Assembly (NCBI GenBank): GCA_031270825.1
Contig: JAISXH010000061.1
Location: 1 to 37,554 of the forward strand
From: Bifidobacteriaceae bacterium
GTDB lineage: Bacteria; Actinomycetota; Actinomycetes; Actinomycetales; WQXJ01
DNA length: 37,554 nucleotides
Direction: 5' to 3'
In this document: piece by piece, positions 16,487 through 24,718 of the stretch
How positions within the stretch are numbered: the stretch's first letter is position 1
Layout of the letters: each line of letters opens with the position of its first letter
Notes under the pieces: model-generated
Database searches by the model: none
What the model was told of the DNA's origin: nothing
What the model saw: the letters and a program-made list of their open reading frames with translations, nothing else
Program-made: the position numbers and the translations under genes

Positions 16487-17869
16487 CTATGCGGTCAAGT
16501 ACCGCTCGATCTCCCAGATCGAGATGGCGTCATGCCAGGAATAGAACTCGTTGCGCTTCAGGGCGGCGTAGTAGTCCGAAACCCCCGCCGCTGGGTCGAC
16601 CGAATCGAACACGGCTCTGACGGCGGCATCGTCCTCAAAGGCTTCGACAGCGTCCATCAAGGTGCGGGCCAAGGCGGGGCGCCCCTCGTGGTGCTGGGCC
16701 CCCGCCGGGCCGGGGTGGGCCTGACGCTCGATCCCGTCCAGGCCCGCGCCCAGGCAGGCGGCCATCGCCAGGTAGGAGCAGGCCGAGCCGTCGCCGACGC
16801 GGATCTCGACCCTCTGGTTGTCCGGCACCCGGACCATCACGCCGCGGTCGTCGCCGCCGTAGGAGGCGTACCTTGGCGTCCAGGTCGCGCCCGATGCCGT
16901 CGACAGGGCCGCCGTGCGCTTGTAAGAGTTGACGGTGGGGTTGAGCACGGCCATCAGGCCGGGCGCGTGGTCGAGCAGGCCGGCCACATAGCCCAGAGCG
17001 GTGGGGGACAGGGCGTAGGGATTGTCGGCGGCGGCTTCGCCAGGGAAGAGGCCCTCGCCGTAGGCGTCCCACAGCGACATGTGCAGATGCAGGCCGTTGC
17101 CGGTCCGGTCAATGAAGGGCTTGGGCATGAAGGTGGCGGTCATGCCCCGCTTCTCCGCCAGCATCCGAATGATGTAGCGCGCGGTGATCACGCGATCTGC
17201 CGTGACCAGGGCGTCCGCGTAGGCGAAGTTCTGCTCGAACTGGCCGTTGGCGTCTTCGTGGTCGGAAGCGTAGGGTTGCCAGCCCAGCGACTCCATGGCT
17301 CTTGACACGTCCGTCAGATGGTCGAACTGGCGAATCAGGCCGCGGGCGTCGTAGCAGGGCTGCAGGGCGGTGTCGGTGTCGTCGGCCACCTGAATGTTCC
17401 AGTCCGCGCCTTTTTCGACCAGGAAATACTCGATTTCGGCCCCGACCTTGAGTTGCAATCCCAAGGACGCCGCCCGGGCCAATTGGGCGCGCAAGATCTG
17501 CCGGGGCGCGAAGGGGTGGGGTTGGCCGTCCAACTGCGGATCGCAATGGACCATGGCCAGGCCGCGCTTGATGAAGTGCAGCGGCGTGTAGGAGCTGAGA
17601 TCGGGTATCACCACCAGGTCGCCGTCGCCCGGCTCTTGGCCGATCGCGCCGGCCGCGAAACCGGCGAAACCCATCTTGCCGGCCTCGAGGTCGCCGGCCG
17701 CGCAAACTGGCACCAGCTTGGAGCAGGGCCGACCGGTCATGGTGGTGAAGGTCGCCATGATGAACTCGACGCCGTCTCGGCTGGCGAGCTTGGTCAAGTC
17801 GGGCTGAGCGGCTCGGCTTGGGGCGGGCGTTGGCGGCCGGTGGCGTTCCGGTGCGACGACGAAGGTCAT
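16487..17869 (-). CDS. glnT: GlnT/GMAS-type glutamine synthetase homologue (possible gamma-glutamylmethylamide synthetase)
   Basis: The 460-residue protein is a glutamine synthetase homologue of the GlnT branch, often labelled type III glutamate-ammonia ligase. It shows the ATP/metal segments VGAEIEYFLV, GQFEQNFAYADAL, FMPKPFIDRTGNGLHLHMSLW, NPTVNSYKR and NQRVEIRVGDGSA. Gamma-glutamylmethylamide synthetases belong to this branch and use methylamine in place of ammonium. True GlnA activity is the alternative, and sequence inspection alone cannot decide. GAGGAG lies about 9 bases before the ATG. It is first in the operon and followed by glxBCD, the order seen in N-methylglutamate clusters. It is divergent from amt. 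Confidence 0.88.
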   Translation of the reverse strand: MTFVVAPERHRPPTPAPSRAAQPDLTKLASRDGVEFIMATFTTMTGRPCSKLVPVCAAGDLEAGKMGFAGFAAGAIGQEPGDGDLVVIPDLSSYTPLHFIKRGLAMVHCDPQLDGQPHPFAPRQILRAQLARAASLGLQLKVGAEIEYFLVEKGADWNIQVADDTDTALQPCYDARGLIRQFDHLTDVSRAMESLGWQPYASDHEDANGQFEQNFAYADALVTADRVITARYIIRMLAEKRGMTATFMPKPFIDRTGNGLHLHMSLWDAYGEGLFPGEAAADNPYALSPTALGYVAGLLDHAPGLMAVLNPTVNSYKRTAALSTASGATWTPRYASYGGDDRGVMVRVPDNQRVEIRVGDGSACSYLAMAACLGAGLDGIERQAHPGPAGAQHHEGRPALARTLMDAVEAFEDDAAVRAVFDSVDPAAGVSDYYAALKRNEFYSWHDAISIWEIERYLTA

Positions 17870-18140
17870 GGCGTGCTCCTCTGGCTTGGCGTGACGGTCT
17901 AGGGGCCGGCTAGTCGGCCGTTATTGGCGGTCCACTGAGCGGCAACGACGAGCCCCAACAGTAGACCACTCATTGAACCATACGGCACCTGTGTTACAGC
18001 CAAAGGTCGGAATTAACCTGACTGAAACGGTGGTTTTACCCCCCGGTGCGCCGACGTTTTCGTGGCGCGCGTTTTCCCGTCGGAGCATGGGTGACGCGGG
18101 AGTCCTTATGTTCACCCCTGACAATTGAGGAGGGACGTTC
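17870..18140. promoter_or_regulatory. Divergent promoter region of the glnT-glxBCD operon and amt
   Basis: These 271 bases separate the two divergent units and must hold both promoters. I see no convincing GlnR or AmtR palindrome. A TGTTACAG-like segment near 17992 and TGAAACGG near 18020 are only weak candidates. Confidence 0.4.
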
Positions 18141-19412
18141 ATGGATGCCGGAATACTCGCTGGCGACACTGCTTGGATTTTGACCAGCACAGCGCTGGTG
18201 ACCCTGATGATGCCCGGTCTGGCCTTCTACTACGGCGGCATGACCGGGTTCAAGACCAGCTTGAACATGTTGATGATGGTGATGGGCGGCTTCTGCGTGG
18301 TGATGGTCGTTTGGTCCCTGATTGGTTACTCGATGGCGTTCGGCAATTCCTACGGCGGCGGCGGCCTCTTGGGCAACGTGACCGAGTTCATCGGCATGCG
18401 AGGCATGCTGGCGCCCGATCCAAACGGCCTGCCGCCCATGCTGCTGGTCGGGTTCATGGGCATCTTCTGCGCCCTGACCACGGGAATCATAGCTGGTGGC
18501 GCGGCCGACAGGATGAAATTCGGGGCCTGGATGGCTTTCGCCGCGTTGTGGTCCGTGCTGGTCTACGCCCCGGTGTGCCACTGGGTCTTCGCCTTCGACA
18601 ACCCCGAGACCGGTTATGTGGGCGGTTGGATCGCCAACAAATTGCAGGCTATCGACTTCGCCGGCGGCACGGCGGTCCACATCAACTCCGGCGCCGCCGC
18701 GCTGGCCCTGGTCCTAGTCCTGGGCCAGCGCCGCTCTTTCAAACGCCCGCCGCGACCGCATTCGCTGCCCTTGGTGCTGCTGGGGGCGGGACTGCTGTGG
18801 GTTGGCTGGTACGGGTTCAACGCCGGTTCGGCCCTGGCGTCCGGCAACAACGCCGGCGTGGCCCTGACCAACACGCTGCTGGCAACCGCCGCGGCGACCC
18901 TGGGATGGATGGGTTTCGAGCGCATTCGCGACAAGCACTCGACCGCGCTAGGCGCCGCGTCGGGGATGGTGGCCGGTCTGGTGGCCATCACGCCCGCCTG
19001 CGGCGCCGTCAACGGGATCGGGGCCATGATCATCGGCGTCGCCGCCGGCGTGGTCTGCGCCATTGCTGTGACCTGGAAGCGCAAACTGGGCTACGACGAT
19101 TCTCTGGACGTGGTCGGCATCCACTTCGTCGGCGGCATTCTGGGAACCCTGTTGATCGGCTTCCTGGCGGTGCCGGACGCGCCCAACGCGGGCACCGGGT
19201 TGCTCTTCGGCGGCGGACTGGCGTTGCTGGGCAAACAGGCCGTGGCCGCCATAGCGGTGATCGCGTACTCCTTCGTGGTCACGTGGATCATCGCCATGGT
19301 TCTGAAGAAGACCATCGGCATCCGCGTCACCACCGAGGACGAGGAAGAGGGCCTGGACATCTCCGTCCACGCCGAGCGCGCCTACGAGATCCCGGCCATG
19401 GCGGGCGAATGA
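18141..19412 (+). CDS. amt: Ammonium (or methylammonium) transporter
   Basis: The 423-residue membrane protein has about eleven hydrophobic segments. The Amt signature is present: the first pore histidine in DFAGGTAVHINSGAAAL and the second in VVGIHFVGGILGTL, with SALASG-like and GVAAGVVCAIAV helices between. The N-terminus (GDTAWILTSTALVTLMMPGLAFYYGG) is typical. Amt proteins conduct ammonium and also carry methylammonium, which suits both readings of the divergent operon. A GAGGAGGG site precedes the ATG. No glnK (PII) gene follows; the gene ends at a strong terminator. Confidence 0.96.
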   Translation: MDAGILAGDTAWILTSTALVTLMMPGLAFYYGGMTGFKTSLNMLMMVMGGFCVVMVVWSLIGYSMAFGNSYGGGGLLGNVTEFIGMRGMLAPDPNGLPPMLLVGFMGIFCALTTGIIAGGAADRMKFGAWMAFAALWSVLVYAPVCHWVFAFDNPETGYVGGWIANKLQAIDFAGGTAVHINSGAAALALVLVLGQRRSFKRPPRPHSLPLVLLGAGLLWVGWYGFNAGSALASGNNAGVALTNTLLATAAATLGWMGFERIRDKHSTALGAASGMVAGLVAITPACGAVNGIGAMIIGVAAGVVCAIAVTWKRKLGYDDSLDVVGIHFVGGILGTLLIGFLAVPDAPNAGTGLLFGGGLALLGKQAVAAIAVIAYSFVVTWIIAMVLKKTIGIRVTTEDEEEGLDISVHAERAYEIPAMAGE

Positions 19413-19433
19413 ACTAACCGGCCCCACCCCGAC

Positions 19434-19508
19434 TTCCGCCGGGCGGGCCGGGAAACCGGCAGGTGATCCCGGGGTTCGCACCCGTTCCGCCCGGCGGAAC
19501 CTCTTTTC
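19434..19508 (+). terminator. Rho-independent terminator of amt
   Basis: TTCCGCCGGGCGG (19434-19446) pairs perfectly with CCGCCCGGCGGAA (19487-19499) across a 40-nt loop, and a CCTCTTTT tract follows. It begins 22 bases after the amt stop. Confidence 0.8.
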
Positions 19509-19701
19509 CGTCTGGGCGCCGCCAAGCGCCCAGCGTCAGGTTGGCGCGCGGTTGCGGCCGCCTGGCCGGTCTAGCGAACCTCCGCCACTGCCGCAGTCAA
19601 GCTTGAGCACCCGACGGCGCTGGCGCTGACATAGGGCTGTAGGCTGGCCCGGACACGTTCAACGCCGGTTCGCAAACCCTGTCCCTGGAGGATTCCCCGC
19701 G

Positions 19702-20460
19702 ATGTCCCTCGAACATGACGAGCCAGAAGAAGACCTAAGCCGCATCCGGAAGTTCCGCGACTTCCTGGAATCGGCCACAGAGTCAACCATTTTCGCGACC
19801 CGCTGGCTGTTGGCGCCGGTCTTTCTGGGGCTCTGTTTGGCGCTGCTCGGAGTGGTGGTCAACTTCGTGGTCCAACTGGTCGATCAGATCCCAGACTTCG
19901 CCAACATGACCTTGGACGAGCTCGCCACGGCGATCTTGAACCTGATCGACCTGGCGCTGCTGGGCAACCTGCTGTTGATCGTGATCTTCTCGGGCTATGA
20001 GAACTTCGTCTCCAAGATCGATCCGGCCAAAGACCATGAGGACCGCCCGGCCTGGATGGGCACGCTGGACTTCAGCGGCCTCAAGATCAAGATCCTGGGC
20101 TCGGTCGTGGCCATCTCATTGATCGAGTTGCTGCAAGATTTCATCCGCGCCGGTGGCCATGGTGAGGAGGGCTTCGACCCGGACCGCGAAATTTGGCGGA
20201 TAGCGTTGCACGTCACTTTCATTGTCTCCGGCACCTTGTTCGCCGTGATGGACTACGTGGCGGAGAAACGTGTCCTCCTCATGGCGGCTATGGAGCAGAA
20301 GCACGGCGAACCGACCGGGTTGGCGCCCGAAGCTGACCAAGGGGACGGCCAAACGGCTCCCGAAACGGTCGGCCAAACAGTCGGCCAAACAGTCGGCCAA
20401 ACAGTCGGCCAAACAGTCGGCCAAACAGTCGGCCAAACGGCCGGCGAAACGGAGAAATGA
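19702..20460 (+). CDS. yqhA: YqhA-family integral membrane protein with a repeat-encoded tail
   Basis: The 252-residue protein matches the YqhA (UPF0114) family: RKFRDFLESATESTIFATRWLLAP, then LALLGNLLLIVIFSGYENFVSKID, a LDFSGLKIKILGSVVAISLIELLQDF segment, and a final helix around FIVSGTLFAVMDYVAEKR. Four membrane segments are visible. The family's function is not established. GGAGG lies about 9 bases before the ATG. After about residue 205 comes a hydrophilic tail with six TVGQ units encoded by a 12-bp tandem repeat. It is followed by a calcium-type P-type ATPase on the same strand, about 100 bp downstream. Confidence 0.85.
   Translation: MSLEHDEPEEDLSRIRKFRDFLESATESTIFATRWLLAPVFLGLCLALLGVVVNFVVQLVDQIPDFANMTLDELATAILNLIDLALLGNLLLIVIFSGYENFVSKIDPAKDHEDRPAWMGTLDFSGLKIKILGSVVAISLIELLQDFIRAGGHGEEGFDPDREIWRIALHVTFIVSGTLFAVMDYVAEKRVLLMAAMEQKHGEPTGLAPEADQGDGQTAPETVGQTVGQTVGQTVGQTVGQTVGQTAGETEK
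20365..20448 (+). repeat. 12-bp minisatellite in the YqhA tail
   Basis: Six units of ACAGTCGGCCAA (the first with ACG) run from 20365 to 20436, followed by a diverged seventh unit to 20448. They encode Thr-Val-Gly-Gln repeats. All three forward frames stay open, and 12 is a multiple of 3, so copy changes would alter tail length without frameshift. Confidence 0.92.
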
Positions 20461-20562
20461 AGGGGCCGACGGGGGCGGGCGGCTGGCGCCGGCGCGGCGG
20501 CGGCGCCTGACCCCAGAGCACGGCTTCGCCAGCGAAGCCCGCCGGATACAATTGGCGGCAAC

Positions 20563-23262
20563 ATGGCAAATCAATTGGCGGGATTGACGTCGGAACAAGC
20601 CGAGGCGTCGCGCGCCGCCCACGGCTCCAATGCGCTAAGTGAACGCTCGACCCAGAGCTTCTGGTCCAAGTTGCTCGGCAACCTGGGCGACCCGATGATC
20701 AAGATCCTCTTGGTGGCGTTGGCCATCAACGTCGTATTCGCGTTCATGGGCGAAGCCGAATGGTATGAGAGCGTTGGGATCGCCGCAGCGGTGATCGTGG
20801 CCACAATGGTCTCGACTCTCTCGGAGTACCGCAACGAGAACGCTTTTGTGAAACTGCAGGAGGAAGCGTCCCGGATCAGCGCCAAGACCTGGCGTGATGG
20901 CCGTTTGGTCGAACTGCCCATAGACCAGTTGGTGGTCGCAGACGTGGTGCTGTTGCAGACCGGGGACAAGGTGCCGGCCGATGGCTGGGTGGCGGCCGGG
21001 GAAATCACTCTGGACCAGTCGGCGCTCAACGGCGAAAGCCAGGAAGTCACCAAGACTGCGGCGCCGGAGGCGCCCGAAGAGCCGGACTTCCTGGACGCCT
21101 CCAGCGTCTACCGGGGCAGCGTGGTCCTTTCCGGGGACGCGCGGATGGTGGTTGGCACGGTCGGCAACGCCAGCGTCTACGGCGGGATCGCCGCCGAACT
21201 CGCGACCACCGACAGCCGCGATTCGCCGCTCAAGGTCAAGCTGTCGGATCTGGCCAAAGGAATCAGCCGGTTCGGCTACATCGGCGGCATCTTGATCGCC
21301 GTCGCCTTTATGTTCCGCGGCCTGGTGGTTGAGAACCACTTCGTCTGGCAAGCGATTGTCGATTCGGTCACAAGCGACCCCGCCGGCCTGGCCAAGCTGA
21401 CGGTGAACGCCCTCATCCTGGCCGTCATCATCATCGTGGTGGCGGTCCCCGAGGGGCTGCCGTTGATGATCGCGATTGTCTCCGCGTTGAACATGGACAA
21501 AATGCTCAAAGACAACGTGCTGGTGCGGAAGATAGCCGGCATCGAAACGGCCGGCAGCCTGAACGTGTTGTTCTCCGACAAGACGGGCACCATCACCAAG
21601 GGCGCGTTGGAGACGGTGGTGTTCATCAACGACCCGAGCCGGCCCCGCGCCACCTTCGCGGAAATCCCGGAGCCGCTGGCGCAAATCCTCGGTTTCGCCC
21701 TGACCCAAAACAGCGCCGCCGTCATGACCGGCGACCCGGCAAAACCAGAATTCGTCGGCGGGAACTCCACCGATCGGGCTGTCTTGAGGTTTGTCGACTA
21801 CCAGCGGCTGGCCCCGGCCGATGCGAGAATAGTCGCGGCCATTCCGTTCAACAGCGCCGCCAAGTACTCCGCCACCCAAGTGGTGGGAACCCACGATTGG
21901 ACCCTGATCAAGGGAGCGCCGGAGGCGATCCTGAAACGGTGTTCGCGGCGCTTTACCGAGACCGGCGCGATCGAACCGCTGGACGCGGCCCAAGCAGACG
22001 GCATCGGACGTGAAATCGACGTCCTGGCCGAACGGGCGATGCGCGTCCTGGCGGTGGCCGTCAGCGACGAGCCGCTGGCCGCAGACGGCCTGGCGGGCGA
22101 GAAAGACCTGATCCTGGTCGGCGTGCTGGGCATCCGGGACGAGATCCGACCCGAATCGGTGGCTGCGATCGCCGAGGTGCAGCGCGCCGGCGTCCAGGTC
22201 GTGATGATCACTGGTGACCGCAAAGACACCGCCGAGGCGATCGCCGACGAGGCGGGTCTGTTTGACCGGCCGGACCCGGTGACCCTGACCTCGCGGGAGC
22301 TGCGCGAGATGACCGATGAGGCGGTCAAGGACGTGCTGCCGCGCCTGCGGGTGATCTCGCGGGCGTTGCCGAGCGACAAGAGCCGCCTGGTCGCTTTGTC
22401 GCAGGAGCTGAACCTGGTGGTGGGGATGACCGGCGACGGCGTGAATGACTCGCCGGCGTTGAAGAAGGCCGATGTCGGCTTCGCCATGGGCAGCGGGACC
22501 GAGGTGGCCAAAGAGGCCGGCGACATCGTCATCCTGGACGACAATTTCTCTTCGATCGACCGGGCAATCCTTTATGGGCGGACCATTTTCAAGACCATCC
22601 GGAAGTTCATCATCTTCCAGCTGACGATCAATATTTCGGCCGTGGCCATATGCTTCTGCGCTCCGCTGTTCGGCCACACGCCGCCGTTGACGATCACGCA
22701 AATGCTTTGGGTCAACCTGGTCATGGACACGTTGGCGGCTTTGGCGTTTGGCGGCGAACCGGCGCTGAGCCGCTTCATGGATGAGAAGCCGATCAAGCGC
22801 GACGCGCCGATTGTCAGCTCCTATATGTGGAGCGCCATTGGCGTCGGGGCGGCGGTCACCTTCGGCATCTCGTTGTGGTACGTCTTCTCGGGGAGCGCGT
22901 TCCTGGCCGCCGCCTACTTCGCGTTCTTCGTGTTCATCGCGGTGGCGAATTCGTTCAACGCCCGCACAGAGTCGCTCAATTTGTTCGACCATATCGGTGA
23001 GAATCGCGGCTTCTTGCGGGTTATCGCCACCATTGTGGTGGTCCAAGTCGCCCTGGTGTACTTAGGCGGACAAGTGTTTGATTCGCATGGCCTTGGCCTA
23101 ACTCAATGGCTGGTGGTCCTGGGCTGTGCGTTGACGATCATCCCGGCCGATCTGATCCGGAAAGCGATCTGGTCGCGGCGCCGGGGCGCCGGCGGCGATC
23201 CGATTCCCGCCAACGACCAGCCGGCCGAGGCCTCCCTGGCCGGCTCCCTGCCCAGCCTCTAG
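20563..23262 (+). CDS. P-type calcium-transporting ATPase (type IIB-like)
   Basis: The 899-residue pump has the full P-type layout. The actuator domain has TLDQSALNGES, and M4 carries PEGLPLM near residue 295. The phosphorylation motif DKTGTIT has its Asp at about 339, the nucleotide-binding domain contains KGAPEAI, and the hinge has TGDGVNDSPALKKADVGFAMG near 623. M6 carries the NLVMDTLAALAFGGEPA block, whose Asn and Asp are calcium ligands in plasma-membrane-type pumps. It probably exports Ca2+ from the cytosol. No regulatory calmodulin-type tail is visible; the C-terminus is short and Ala/Pro-rich. The ATG lacks a clear ribosome binding site, while GATACAAT ends about 12 bases upstream and could give a very short leader. 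Confidence 0.93.
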   Translation: MANQLAGLTSEQAEASRAAHGSNALSERSTQSFWSKLLGNLGDPMIKILLVALAINVVFAFMGEAEWYESVGIAAAVIVATMVSTLSEYRNENAFVKLQEEASRISAKTWRDGRLVELPIDQLVVADVVLLQTGDKVPADGWVAAGEITLDQSALNGESQEVTKTAAPEAPEEPDFLDASSVYRGSVVLSGDARMVVGTVGNASVYGGIAAELATTDSRDSPLKVKLSDLAKGISRFGYIGGILIAVAFMFRGLVVENHFVWQAIVDSVTSDPAGLAKLTVNALILAVIIIVVAVPEGLPLMIAIVSALNMDKMLKDNVLVRKIAGIETAGSLNVLFSDKTGTITKGALETVVFINDPSRPRATFAEIPEPLAQILGFALTQNSAAVMTGDPAKPEFVGGNSTDRAVLRFVDYQRLAPADARIVAAIPFNSAAKYSATQVVGTHDWTLIKGAPEAILKRCSRRFTETGAIEPLDAAQADGIGREIDVLAERAMRVLAVAVSDEPLAADGLAGEKDLILVGVLGIRDEIRPESVAAIAEVQRAGVQVVMITGDRKDTAEAIADEAGLFDRPDPVTLTSRELREMTDEAVKDVLPRLRVISRALPSDKSRLVALSQELNLVVGMTGDGVNDSPALKKADVGFAMGSGTEVAKEAGDIVILDDNFSSIDRAILYGRTIFKTIRKFIIFQLTINISAVAICFCAPLFGHTPPLTITQMLWVNLVMDTLAALAFGGEPALSRFMDEKPIKRDAPIVSSYMWSAIGVGAAVTFGISLWYVFSGSAFLAAAYFAFFVFIAVANSFNARTESLNLFDHIGENRGFLRVIATIVVVQVALVYLGGQVFDSHGLGLTQWLVVLGCALTIIPADLIRKAIWSRRRGAGGDPIPANDQPAEASLAGSLPSL

Positions 23263-23296
23263 CCCGGCCCCCGCCCGCTCAGGCGCTGGTTTCCGA

Positions 23297-23412
23297 CCAC
23301 GTCCATACGCGGGGGACGGTACGCAAGGGGACGGTGATTGTGCTGATTCCGCAAGGGGACGGTGATTGTGTTGATTCCGCAAGGTACGCAAAGCGACGCA
23401 GGCCTGCGGTTC
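23297..23412. repeat. Interspersed repeat element, copy A (two 28-bp units)
   Basis: The element starts CCACGTCCATACGC and ends with the palindrome CGCAGGCCTGCG plus GTTC. Between them two 28-bp units start at 23325 and 23353, each with GGGGACGGTGATTGTG followed by TTGATTCCGC or CTGATTCCGC. The same borders and units occur at 36945-37074. The flanks from 23263 to 23572 hold no gene that I can support. Confidence 0.85.
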
Positions 23413-23572
23413 TCGGCCAACCGCGTCCGCCCATCTTGCTCGCACGCCGGACCCCGCACTCGCGCAGGCCGCCACCCGGTTAAGTGACACATTCTCGCCG
23501 AATCGTCGCCTAGCGCACCATCGGGTGGCCAGTGAGCCGGCCTGGTACAGCCCACCTGCTCCCCGAGCGGAG

Positions 23573-24493
23573 CTATTCCGCCACCAGGGACCACGCTTGT
23601 TTGGCGGCGCCAAGAAGTGGGGCATCAGGCCCTAGCGTTCCGAGGCGAACATCCAGGTGAGCCAGCGGCTCGAGGAGTTCTTCGCGGAGCACCCCGACGC
23701 ACGAGCCGAACCAGACACTTCCAGCGGCGGAGAATCCCCCGCCAATGACCACAAGCTCTGGGTCGATGGTGGTCGCAACACAGGTCAGGGCCGAACCCAG
23801 CGCGCGCCCCGCCCGTTGAACGCAGGCCCGCGCCACCGGATCGCCCCGGTTCATGAGTTCCACCACCTGTTTCCCGGTCACGGGCTGCGCTCCGCCGGTG
23901 GCGGCGGCGTAGGTCACGGCCACACCTGGCCCGGAAGCGACGGCCTCGACGTGGCCGGGCCGCCCGCAGGGGCAGATGAAACCAGTCGCTTCAGCTACCG
24001 GAATGTGGGCAATCTCGCCGGCCATGTTGTGGGCGCCCCGGTACGGCTGGCCGTCCAGCAGCAGCGCCGCGCCTACACCGGTGCCCACAGCGACAACCAG
24101 AACAGGGCCGGGCGCCCGCGCGGCCCCAAGCCAGTGCTCCCCGATGGCGTAAGCGTTGAGATCGTTGTCCACCGCGATGTGCTCGATCCCGGTTGGGCGC
24201 AGCGCCGCGGTCAGGTCGAGCCCCACCCAACCGGGAATGGTTTCAGACCCGGCCACGATCACGCCAGTAGACTGATCGATCGCGCCCGTGGCACTTATCC
24301 CTAGGGCGCATGGTGGTGCTCCAAGGCTCTCGGCCAGGTCGGCCGACTGGCGCAGCAAGACGTCTACAACTGCGGCGCCCGAGGTCTTTGGCGTCGGTTC
24401 GGTCACCCGTTCCAGCACTTCGCCAGACCGCGTGACGGCGCACGATGCCGTTTTGGTACCTCCGACGTCGGCCCCAATTACGTAGCCCACCAT
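23573..24493 (-). CDS. nanK: ROK-family sugar kinase (probable ManNAc kinase or glucokinase)
   Basis: The 306-residue protein starts with the ROK ATP-binding segment GADVGGTKTASCAV. It has the catalytic Asp segment AVDNDLNAYAIGEHW, the VVAVGTGVGAALLLDG loop, GEIAHIPV, and a zinc motif CPCGRPGHVEA. The last position of that motif is His where many ROK proteins have Cys (CxCGxxGC). ROK kinases phosphorylate glucose, ManNAc or related sugars, or act as repressors when fused to an HTH, which is absent here. The divergent NanE-type epimerase favours N-acetylmannosamine as substrate. GGGAGG lies about 12 bases before the ATG. Confidence 0.85.
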   Translation of the reverse strand: MVGYVIGADVGGTKTASCAVTRSGEVLERVTEPTPKTSGAAVVDVLLRQSADLAESLGAPPCALGISATGAIDQSTGVIVAGSETIPGWVGLDLTAALRPTGIEHIAVDNDLNAYAIGEHWLGAARAPGPVLVVAVGTGVGAALLLDGQPYRGAHNMAGEIAHIPVAEATGFICPCGRPGHVEAVASGPGVAVTYAAATGGAQPVTGKQVVELMNRGDPVARACVQRAGRALGSALTCVATTIDPELVVIGGGFSAAGSVWFGSCVGVLREELLEPLAHLDVRLGTLGPDAPLLGAAKQAWSLVAE

Positions 24494-24591
24494 GATTCGC
24501 GAAACCTCCCGGTAGCTGTGGAGCAGCCCTCCGACAGGACTGCGGCGAGCCCCCTAGACAGACTAGACTCCTGGCACTACACTAGCATTTC

Positions 24592-24617
24592 CCTAGGCCA
24601 CGCCCCATACCCTAGGG
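24592..24617. promoter_or_regulatory. Two CCTAGG palindromes, candidate operator between nanK and nanE
   Basis: CCCTAGG at 24591-24597 and CCCTAGGG at 24610-24617 have their CCTAGG cores 19 bp apart, near two helical turns, in the gap between the divergent genes. CTAG is normally rare in high-GC genomes, and related CTAGAC and ACTAGC words lie just upstream. A regulator such as the nearby GntR protein could bind here. This is inference. Confidence 0.35.
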
Positions 24618-24646
24618 CATTTCGTAAACCGGGCCGAAGGGAGACG

Positions 24647-24718
24647 ATGGCAATGACGTTACGCGCCAAAGTTCGACGAGTTCTATCCGCCCTACCTGGC
24701 GCCCATGACCACCGATGA
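24647..24718 (+). CDS. 23-residue leader ORF overlapping the start of nanE
   Basis: The ATG at 24647 has a good GAAGGGAG site 5-7 bases upstream, better than any nanE start. The frame ends at TGA 24718, 11 bases inside nanE, so ribosomes could re-initiate at nanE (24705). The peptide (MAMTLRAKV...) has no recognised match. A frameshift joining it to nanE is the alternative. Confidence 0.35.
   Translation: MAMTLRAKVRRVLSALPGAHDHR

Noticed and set aside
17985-18040. GlnR or AmtR binding site before amt
   Set aside because: Short GTTAC-like and GAAAC-like words exist but their spacing and symmetry do not match the consensus well enough.
20635-23046. 803-residue minus-strand frame opposite the P-type ATPase
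   Set aside because: It is His/Asp/Arg-rich, typical for the antisense of a GC-rich gene, and has no domain; the plus-strand ATPase explains the region fully.
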